Below, piece after piece: positions 42,301 to 64,000 of a stretch of 64,000 bases of DNA. Both the position numbers and the translations under genes were made by a program. The DNA comes from Paralichthys olivaceus (taxonomy: Eukaryota > Chordata > Actinopteri > Pleuronectiformes > Paralichthyidae). Within the stretch, counting starts at the first letter, position 1. The number at the start of each line of letters is the position of its first letter. The stretch covers positions 20,377,501-20,441,500 of the forward strand of contig NC_091111.1 of the NCBI RefSeq assembly GCF_024713975.1. The letters run 5' to 3'. A model generated the notes under the pieces. That model was given only the letters and a program-made list of their open reading frames with translations, was not told where the DNA came from and made no database searches.

Positions 42301-44512
42301 GAAGTTTTGTGTAACTTCAGGGTATTTTGACTGCGTTGTGTTTACAGACTGTGTCTCTGGAGAAGTTTCGGTCTCTTCAGGACAAACTGTTTCTGTTGGA
42401 CTTCGCCGTCAGCGCTCACGATGGAAACGTTATCACTGCTGTAACTTTATTAATAAATACATTCATACAATAGTAAACTTCATCAACAACTTCTTTCAGA
42501 CAAATGACCATTTTGTTTTACAGATTCTGATTTATTTGAAGAGGACTCTGAGCAAAGGTGAGTCTGCGGTTGGTGAGCTCTGGGTCTGGACTGGTCCTGA
42601 TCATCAGTCAGTCTTCTGACTCTTTGTGTTCTCGTGTTCAGAGGTTTTGTTTCGGGAGCTGGAGTCCAGACAAACGGCTCTGAGACATTTCATCCACTAC
42701 CTGAGTGAAACCAGAGATCAGAAGCTGCTGCTGGAGCTTCTCAGGTGCTCGCACCAGTTTACACCAGTTCACACCAGTTCACACCAGTTCGCACCAGTTT
42801 GCACTTGTGTCTGTCTGTTCACACCTGGACACTGAGACTAACATTGATATCGTGTCCTTGGTCGGCAGGACTCTGGGCAGGATGGAGGACATGGTGGTAT
42901 GTAGGACGCACGTCTCTCACACCTGCACTTCATCGTCTTGTCTGACAGGATACTGATGTCACTTCCCTTCTGTTTCCATGGAAACAGTTGCTGCAGTACA
43001 AAGAACACCTAAGCATCACAGATGAGAACAAGAGGCGGGACTTCCTGAAGAGATGCCTTAGGTGAGTGACACCTGCAGGCCAGTTGACTGAACTACAGTC
43101 AGATCCTGATGTGATGCCAGAGAGTGTGTTGGGCTCCGTGCACACCTGTTACTAACTGATCTGTCCTGAACGTGTTTCCTGTGACCGCCCGCTCTACATC
43201 CACTTGTGTTCGTTAGGACCAAACAATGTTTGCTTGTTGTTTCCAGTCTGGCGTTTTCTCCAGAGGACTCGGGTCACGTCCAGGATCACTTCACTCTGTT
43301 GGAGCGACAGATCATCATCGAGGTTTAAACCTGATTCATGTCCTGACATTTCCGTTTGTTCATCACATGTTCAACAACCGTGTTATCTCCAGGCAGCAGA
43401 CGGACAGGCAGAGCGTGGAGGGAAGATGGAAATCTTCCAGAAGTTTCCTCGAAGAGCTTCAATCCTCAACATGCCGCTGATCACGACTCTGTACTACTGC
43501 TGCTTCTACCACTACAACGAGCCTGAGGTCTCTGCTTATACACTGTACCTTAAGATATATAGAAACGTGTGTAACGATAAGCACAGATATGTCTTTTAAA
43601 TGTGTAATGATCAACACAGTAAACATGGAATAATTGAAGTTTTTTTTGTTTTTCAGGGAACATACAGCAGTCCACTGAACATCCGTCACACTTTCAGGGT
43701 GAGAGCGGCCGTCTTTACACATCGAACGCGAGAACGTATCGAATGTGAGAACGTATCGAACGTATCAAACGTGAGAACGTGTAATACGTGTTATTCGTGT
43801 AATACGTGTTATTCGTGTAATACGTGTTATTCGTGTAGAACGTATCAGTCTCTCAGTGTAGCTTATCGACCTCAGATTTCAGAGAAGCAGTACTTTGTGA
43901 CGGCGTTGGCAGCGAGGGCGAAGCTGAAGGCGTGGTCGGACGTAGACGCTCTGTTCACCTGCAGGAATTGGCTCGGATTCACCAAGAAGAAATCTCCTCT
44001 CAGCTTCCATCGAGTCGTCGACATCCTGCAGAAAAACTCTGCCCCCGCACAGGTGAGGGGGCGGGTCCAAAGTGGAACCAGCTGAAGTGGGAGTGTCTGG
44101 TTTACAGTTGTGCGGTGTGATTGACAGGTGTTGCAGGAGTACGTCGGCCTGGTCGATGACGCCGACACGAGGACCTGTCTTGCGCAGAAACTGAAATGTC
44201 ACGACATCGTCATCAATGTGAGACACAGTTTTACTTGAATAATGTTCTGTAATTGGATGATTCTATGTTAATGATGTGATGTCATGATGGCTGTCCGGTC
44301 TGTGGGCCAATCAGACGTACCGGGATCTGAAGGACCGACAGCTGTTGCTAGGATACCGAGGGAAGGTGGAGAAAGGTTCAGCAGAGGAGAGGAAGATCAA
44401 CGAGCTGCTGGACAACCCGGTGAGGAAGAGGAGAGGGGGTCATCTTTATCATCTTCGTCATGTGACCTCATTGTTTCTTCTTCTCTTTCAGCAAATCCGC
44501 TGGAAGAACTGA
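39396..44512 (+). CDS. vipas39: VIPAS39 (SPE-39, VIPAR), VPS33B partner in endolysosomal trafficking
   Basis: Works with VPS33B (CHEVI complex) in apical and endosomal trafficking; loss causes ARC syndrome in people. Exons: 39396-39488, 40893-40998, 41091-41228, 41807-41845, 41958-42022, 42116-42172, 42348-42440, 42524-42557, 42642-42744, 42869-42896, 42988-43061, 43247-43322, 43393-43527, 43657-43698, 43876-44052, 44128-44217, 44315-44419, 44492-44512. They give 491 residues; human has 493. Landmarks: [77 protein letters not shown], the Golgin-A5-like C-terminal domain with [31 protein letters not shown], and the end QIRWKN. The start is the first of two ATGs right after the acceptor at 39394-39395. 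Confidence 0.95.
39495..40703. repeat. 1.2-kb minisatellite with higher-order structure, vipas39 intron
   Basis: Basic unit ACCTGATCCACAACAACAG (19 bp) mixed with ACCTGTTCTACAACAG and AACTGATCCACAACAACAG. A compound block of about 160-190 bp recurs near 39900-40140, 40140-40280, 40290-40440 and 40450-40600. It starts six bases after the exon donor. Confidence 0.95.
41244..41776 (-). mobile_element. Harbinger-like element, copy 3
   Basis: Fills about 530 of the 578 bases of the vipas39 intron 41229-41806. It begins GGGTCTGTTCTACGAAGTGA and contains CATGATGTCATGGTTCAAG, TCAGTGGGCGGAGCTTTTAT and AACAAGGGAACGAGCTTCGT as in copy 1. The coding part is deleted. Confidence 0.72.
43741..43843. repeat. 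Short array GTGTAATACGTGTTATTC in a vipas39 intron
   Basis: Preceded by AGAACGTATCGAACGT-type repeats, then three copies of an 18-bp unit. CG-rich for an intron. Confidence 0.85.
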
Positions 44513-44865
44513 TCCACGGAATCTTCAACAGTCTCGGTTCAGCGGCCGCCTCCCCCAACGTTGGTCTGGTCTTATTGCGTCAACAGCGTGTCCCGCCCTT
44601 AAAGCTATCGCCTAGCAACAGAGCTACGGTCATTGGAGTTCTTCGGTCGATTCAAAATGTCTTGAAATGCAGCCTCCGAAGGGTGTGGCCCTGGATTAAG
44701 ACTGTCCATCACCATGACAACCACATTCCTCCGAGAAAACTTTTTTTTACATGAACAATAAAGTTATTTAAAATTGTAAAATGGATTTTAATGTTTCTAA
44801 TGTTCATGGAAAAGAGGAGAGAGAGAGGAGTGAAAAGAGAGAAGAGGAGAGAGCATGAAGCTCCA

Positions 44866-45057
44866 CAGGGGTCCACAGGGATCCACAGGGGTCCACAGGG
44901 ATCCACAGGGATCCACAGGGATCCACCGGGGTCCACAGGGGTCCACAGGGGTCCACAGGGATCCACCGGGGTCCACAGGGATCCACAGGGGTCCACAGGG
45001 ATCCACAGGGATCCACTGGGGTCCACAGGGATCCACAGGGGTCCACAGGGGTCCACT
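44866..45057. repeat. 10-bp minisatellite (GTCCACAGGG / ATCCACAGGG)
   Basis: About 19 units of 10 bp, alternating GTCCACAGGG and ATCCACAGGG with ATCCACCGGG variants, just after the vipas39 3' end. Confidence 0.95.
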
Positions 45058-45677
45058 TCATGAGGTCCAGGTTTCAAGCGGCCTCTCTGACACTGGTTTC
45101 AGGCTTCAGGTTTTGATGAAGATGTTAAAAAACAAAAGCTCTTCATACAACCACCAGTCTGGAGTGTCCTCGTTATCACGTGCAGCTTTAAACATCTGCC
45201 TCAGTACTGAGCAGTACAATGGTGTCAGCCCGGTGAGATCCTAGAACTCCGGCTGCAGGAGGAACGGTTGTTTGTCGTGCTCTAAACGTTCAACTCCTCA
45301 GCAGCAGACGAGCTGCGTGGAACCGGCTCGGACCGCGGTGGTATGGTCACAGTCTGAAGGAAGATGTCAGTGAATCCCTGGCCTCCGTCAGCCACAGGCA
45401 GAGGACTGCTGGAGAACCACAACACACTTCCTCCTTCATTCTGAAAAACACCCAGAACCTTCCCCCACTCCAGACAGATCCCTGCACTGACCCCTCCCAC
45501 TTTTTATCAATCAATGTAATTGTTTAATTAGTTAAAGTGTCTTCGGTTTATTTGAAGTGTTTTTTTGGATGTGACTCGTTAATGAACCGTTTACAGAACT
45601 GTCTGCACATTTTCTCTTTCTATTCTGTTATTGTTGTTAATTTTTAATGAATTTGAATTAATAATGACCTCGTGGTG

Positions 45678-45723
45678 TCACGTGATCTGTCGGGAGCGCG
45701 CTGCTCTGCGGGACGTCACGTGA
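45678..45723. promoter_or_regulatory. Paired TCACGTGA boxes in the gpr132 promoter
   Basis: Two exact TCACGTGA palindromes at 45678-45685 and 45716-45723, the second overlapping a CRE-like GACGTCA (45712-45718). TCACGTGA is the site of MITF/TFE and related bHLH factors by general knowledge. The region is CG-rich and lies just before the likely first exon. Confidence 0.5.
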
Positions 45724-46631
45724 GTCGGACAAAAGAGATGATTTTTATGTCCCAGGATGCAACACGCTCAGTCGGTGCTGAGCAGACACACCTCAAGACA
45801 CGAGGGAGGATGCACACGAAAAAGGTGAGTTTACTTTTAGTAATAATAATAAATATCACTGCTTTAACTGTGCTTCTATATATTATATATAATCTGAAGT
45901 GTTTATATATATATTCATTATTTTAAAAAACATGTACAACAAATCTGATCAATAAACAGAATTCTGATGTATAGCAACAGCCATGATTATAAATATACTA
46001 CTGGTTATAGATAACCTATTGCTTATTGAGATGGGGTTTAGCTATTATTGTGATTATATATAATTGTGAGTTTTGTGTTTTAACTTGAACTTGACGTCTC
46101 GTTACTTTAAAAGAATATTTTCTACAACTCCACATCATAACAACCCATTCCCATAGCAACGATGTTTCTTCCATATCCAGTGTTTTTATTTGTCAGATAT
46201 AACGAGGTCAACCATTAATTATTAACGCTCTGCTCCGCCCACCTCCTACATCGGCTGCATGTGATTGGACGCTGCTCAGTCAGAGATTTATGAGGTTAAA
46301 TTATTGATCAGGACTAAAATTGAGGTCACAGAAATAATCAGCCAATCAGAGCTCAACAGATTCTTCACAGTCAAGTGCGTTTGTGTGTCTCAACGGGAAA
46401 ACCAGAGGGCATGATGGGAGTTAGGTCTGAAAATAATTAATATTAATTAATTAATAAATAAGAGAGAGACAGGATACGTGAGGCGTTCACTTGTTCAACT
46501 TGTTTCTCGATGGTTAAAATCACTTTTGTTTCTGACCGGTTGCAGCTTTCGATCACGTCTCATGATCTTCATCTGAAGACGAGTCGTCATTTAACTTTAT
46601 ATAAACCAAACTCTGTTTCTCTGCAGACATC

Positions 46632-47714
46632 ATGCACGAGCTTCCAGTGACCGACACAGTTTCTCCGATGAACAATGAGAGTTCGGTGGCCGCGTGTGAG
46701 CTGCCATACGACGATGGCCGTCTGCCACTGGTGCTGCTGTACAGCGTGGTGTTGGTGGTCGGACTGCCTGCGAACCTGCTGACCCTCTATCTCACCTGGC
46801 TGCAGGTGTGCAGGAAGAACGTGTTGGGTGTTTACCTGTGGAGCCTGTCGCTGTGTGACCTTACCTACCTGCTCACGCTGCCTCTGTGGGCGCACTATGT
46901 GAGCCGAGGTCACGTGTGGCCGTGGAGTTCAGCCGTGTGTAAGCTAACGGGCTACATCTTCTTCAACAACATGTACATCAGCATCTTCCTGCTCTGCTGC
47001 ATCTCCTGTGACCGCTACGTGGCCGTGGTCTACAGTGTGGAGTCCCGAGGTCTGCGGAGGCAGCGCCTCGCCGTGCTTATTGGCCTCGCCATCGTCCTAC
47101 TGGTCGCAGTCGGACACCTTCCTGTCTTCACCATGAGTGAGGGCGACGCTGCTGAGGGAGACCAGCGCTGCTTTGAGCCCAGTCAGAGCAGTCCGACGGT
47201 GATGTGCTTCAACTATGCACGCTTCATTGTCGGCTTCCTGATCCCACTGTTGCTGCTGATGGCGACAAACCGCGGGATCCTGGTCAACGTGCAGCGCAGC
47301 ACGGGGCTGAGGCATGAGCAGAAAAGGCATGTCCGCTGGTTGGCCTTGGCGGTGGTCATCCTGTTCCTGGTCTGCTTCGCCCCATACCACCTGATTCTGC
47401 TGGTCAGGGCTGTCATGTTCCACTTCACTCAGCTGGAAGACGCCACCTGTCTGTTCGAGGAGACCATGTACACCCCTTACACCATCTCCCTCGGCCTTTC
47501 CACCGTCAACAGCGCCATCAACCCCATCCTCTACGTCTTGTCCAGCGACAACATCCGCAAAGAGCTGAGACGAGGCCTCGTGCAGTTCTGTGACCAAGCT
47601 CGTCTGGGACCAGGATCTGACAGCAGCCAGATCCAGATCCAGTCCAACAAGAACTCGTCAGAGCTGAATGCAGCAATCAAGGAGCAACAAGGAGGACGAC
47701 CCCCGGGTTCCTAA
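46632..47714 (+). CDS. gpr132: GPR132 (G2A)-type class A G-protein-coupled receptor
   Basis: Seven-pass plasma membrane receptor of the GPR4/65/68/132 group, linked to oxidised fatty acids and acidic pH. One coding exon, 360 residues. N-glycosylation motif NES at residue 15. TM1 LPLVLLYSVVLVVGLPANLL, TM2 with D76, C103 before TM3, DRY at 127-129 in ISCDRYVAVVYSVESRG, TM6 VILFLVCFAPYHLILL, TM7 STVNSAINPILYVL with NPxxY near 297. The CCISCDR and ESRG stretches fit GPR132 best among its relatives. The start is the ATG six bases after the acceptor at 46625-46626; a second ATG at residue 13 is possible. A poly(A) signal AATAAA lies at 47778-47783. Confidence 0.88.
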   Translation: MHELPVTDTVSPMNNESSVAACELPYDDGRLPLVLLYSVVLVVGLPANLLTLYLTWLQVCRKNVLGVYLWSLSLCDLTYLLTLPLWAHYVSRGHVWPWSSAVCKLTGYIFFNNMYISIFLLCCISCDRYVAVVYSVESRGLRRQRLAVLIGLAIVLLVAVGHLPVFTMSEGDAAEGDQRCFEPSQSSPTVMCFNYARFIVGFLIPLLLLMATNRGILVNVQRSTGLRHEQKRHVRWLALAVVILFLVCFAPYHLILLVRAVMFHFTQLEDATCLFEETMYTPYTISLGLSTVNSAINPILYVLSSDNIRKELRRGLVQFCDQARLGPGSDSSQIQIQSNKNSSELNAAIKEQQGGRPPGS

Positions 47715-48187
47715 CAGAACCCTCTTCGTCCCTGCTGGACTCTGCTGGTTGTGAATCTAATCTTGTACAGTTTTCTCAATAAATTATTACTTTAGTGATG
47801 ACGTTTGTTCCGAGTCAAATTATTCAAAAGAATCATCGTCACCATGTGACAAACAACGAATCCAATGTTGTGTGAGTGAACAGGAAGTTGAGTGTGTGTT
47901 TTCTCCGCTGTGAACCGTCATCTGTAACATCAGCCAGAAGTAGGCGGGAACTAACCTGAGCGGAGGAGCCAGTGACATCACACCTTTATTTCTGCGGTGT
48001 CTCTAAACAGAATAAATCAAATGTTAGTTTTACAACTAAAACTTTAAACTTTAAAATCTAAATAAATTTTTTTTCATGAACAAAACCATCATTTTATAAA
48101 TAAACAATGACATCACTTCCTGTCAGATTGAGAACACACACAAAAAACTGACCTGATCTCCGCTCACATCTGCACAGGTGAGATCCT

Positions 48188-48880
48188 GGCCTGAACCATG
48201 AAGCAGGATGTGTGGTTATCACTTAACTTCAGGTTTGATTCAGAGTTTTCAGTCTTACGAAGCTCGTTCCCTTGTTATCCGGTAAATCACCATGGTAACA
48301 TGCTGATCAGCTGACCTGCTCCAGGTTAAGTTGGAGATAAGAGATCAAAAAGTATAAAAGCTCCGCCCACTGACCACTCCCCTCCTTTGAACCATGACAT
48401 CATGTTCTTATCGTGGAGCTGCTGTGGATCGTTCCAGTCTCTGAGGAGGACCAGGGTCTTCAGAGACCCACAAGATCCTCTGAGATCCTCTGAGGAGTTT
48501 CTGAAAGATCTAGATTCTCCTCAGAGGATGAACCTTTGTCAGCTGCTGGAGCTTCAACAGAACCAACCTGACCCGTAGGAGCAAAGTACTCACAGTACCA
48601 CAGACTGTCTACATGTACTTCACGTGTTACCTGTTCACTGTGGCTGATGCAGAGCAGCTCAGTCTACATTTTACACATTGTCTTCACACATCCAGATGTG
48701 TCTCCAGCTGTTCTTCTGTGTTTAGCAGCTGGAACTGTTTCTTTTATTCTGGATCTTTGTTCTTCGCTGATTTTTATTATTCAACAGTTTGATCCTCAGT
48801 CAAACCGTCCATGTCTGTGATTGGTCATATGCAGTAAACCCCCGCCTCTTTGCACACGTGTGTATCGACAGATGTGGACA
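48188..48880 (+). mobile_element. Harbinger-like element, copy 4, right end replaced by a minisatellite
   Basis: Starts GGCCTGAACCATGAAGCAGG and follows copy 2 closely. The 63-codon frame (48387-48578) is open, begins MNHDIMFLSWSCCGSFQSLR and ends LLELQQNQPDP. The element stops matching near 48870, where the GTGGACAGGTT array begins. Confidence 0.78.
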
Positions 48881-49346
48881 GTGTGTGGACAGGTTGTGGA
48901 CAGGTTGTAAACAGTGTGGACAGGTTGTGGACAGGTTGTGGACAGGTTGTAAACAGTGTGGACAGGTTGTGGACAGGTTGTGGACAGGTTGTAAACAGTG
49001 TGGACAGGTTGTGGACAGGTTGTGGACAGGTTGTAAACAGTGTGGACAGGTTGTGGACAGTGTGGACAGGTTGTGGACAGGTTGTAAACAGTGTGGACAG
49101 GTTGTGGACAGGTTGTAAACAGTGTGGACAGGTTGTGGACAGGTTGTGGACAGTGTGGACAGGTTGTGGAAAGGTTGTGGAAAGGTTGTGGAAAGGTTGT
49201 GGACAGGTTGTGGACAGGTTGTGGACAGGTTGTGGACAGGTTGTGGACAGGTTGTGGAAAGGTTGTGGACAGGTTGTGGACAGGTTGTGGACAGTGTGGA
49301 CAGGTTGTGGACAGTGTGGACAGTGTGGACAGGTTGTAAACAGTGT
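48868..49346. repeat. GTGGACAGGTT minisatellite
   Basis: About 40 units of 11-12 bp (GTGGACAGGTT, GTAAACAGT, GTGGAAAGGTT). It produces long false open frames on both strands. Confidence 0.95.
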
Positions 49347-49943
49347 CCTGGTTCACACAGCTCTCTTCAGATTCTTTTATTGTGTTTGTGTTCGGCTGCT
49401 AAACGTTTCGTTACAAACATCTCACCTGGTGATTCTGGAAGAAGCAGTAGTGTTAAGGTGTGACCCCACCCACCTGAAGTCAGAGGGCGGGGTCAGGAAA
49501 GATTATCACTGACACAAAATTAAAGATAATTTTTCAACAACCACAACGATGAAAATGATGAAGATGATGAAGATGATAAGATGTGCAACTTAACGAAACT
49601 TTAACCTCATTTCATACAGTGTTTTTCCATCAGAGTGAGACCTCCCGTCTGTCAGGGTGTTCACCTCAGCGGCTAACGGCTAAAGCTCAGCACAAAGTTC
49701 TGTAAGGAGGAGGCGACTGGTCCCACGGAGCCAATCGGAGCAAAGGTCAACACAGCAGCAGTCAGCAGGGGCGGGGTTAATACCAGGGGGTGGGGCTTCC
49801 CAGCAGGTAAAATCCAAGAAAATAAAAGCAGCAGGAAGCTCAGACTGGTCCCGTCACAATAAAATCATCAGAATAAAATTTTAAGTCTCAGTCTGCAGCC
49901 TGATTGGCTCCTTCAGCCCCTCATGTGTGCAGGGGGCGGGGCC

Positions 49944-63967
<14,024 letters not shown>

Positions 63968-64000
63968 CTGCAGTACAAATACAACACAGATACACAGAGT

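Larger units (their letters stand above)
44513..46631. other. vipas39 3' region and gpr132 5' region
   Basis: vipas39 poly(A) signal AATAAA at 44757-44762. A minus-strand open frame at 45284-45500 follows an acceptor-like TGTTTTTCAG and reads NEGGSVLWFSSSPLPVADGG, protein-like but not recognised. A probable gpr132 non-coding exon ends at 45824 (GAAAAAG|GTGAGT), joined to the acceptor at 46625-46626. From 45830 to 46600 the sequence is A+T-rich and holds nothing I can name. Confidence 0.5.
47715..49943. other. Between gpr132 and CDC42BPB: repeats, no gene
   Basis: Holds the gpr132 3' end, Harbinger-like copy 4, a large minisatellite and the 3' untranslated part of CDC42BPB (minus). TTTATT at 49376-49381 may be the CDC42BPB poly(A) signal, about 560 bases after its stop. 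Confidence 0.5.

Noticed and set aside
48796-49512. Overlapping open frames on both strands near the GTGGACAGGTT array
   Set aside because: Pure repeat translations between two known genes.

Overview
This window is teleost nuclear DNA. The evidence is multi-exon vertebrate genes with GT-AG introns, many (CA)n microsatellites, fish-type dispersed repeats and a gene order made of pieces of human chromosome 14q. The genes are close together, and many introns are filled by minisatellite arrays. I rebuilt every gene below exon by exon from reading frame, splice signals and remembered protein families. In all of them the exon phases add up to one open frame.

Layout, left to right: PPP4R4 (+, 5' end outside the window), then a serpin of the SERPINA10 type (-), tail to tail with it. 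Next comes XRCC3 (-), head to head with BRF1 (+), with a 1.3 kb minisatellite between them. BRF1 covers about 19.6 kb and holds two antisense genes inside its introns: a ZPAX-type egg-coat gene in intron 1 and BTBD6 in intron 5. VIPAS39 (+) follows, then the receptor gene gpr132 (+, coding in one exon), then CDC42BPB/MRCK-beta (-), which runs off the right edge inside its kinase domain.

The genes do not form one pathway. They cover phosphatase targeting, coagulation-type protease inhibition, recombination repair, RNA polymerase III initiation, egg envelope, ubiquitin-ligase adaptor, endolysosomal trafficking, lipid/proton-type GPCR signalling and Cdc42-driven actomyosin control. The groupings PPP4R4-SERPINA10 and BRF1-BTBD6 (nested) are also known from human chromosome 14, which supports the assignments.

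The unusual content lies between the exons. There are at least sixteen tandem arrays, several starting exactly at a splice donor and copying it. One array has GATC every 10 bp, a 0.4 kb polypyrimidine tract leads into a splice acceptor, and one array sits in a divergent promoter. A Harbinger-like dispersed element occurs five times; three copies keep the same short reading frame. No prokaryotic, CRISPR or viral system was seen.
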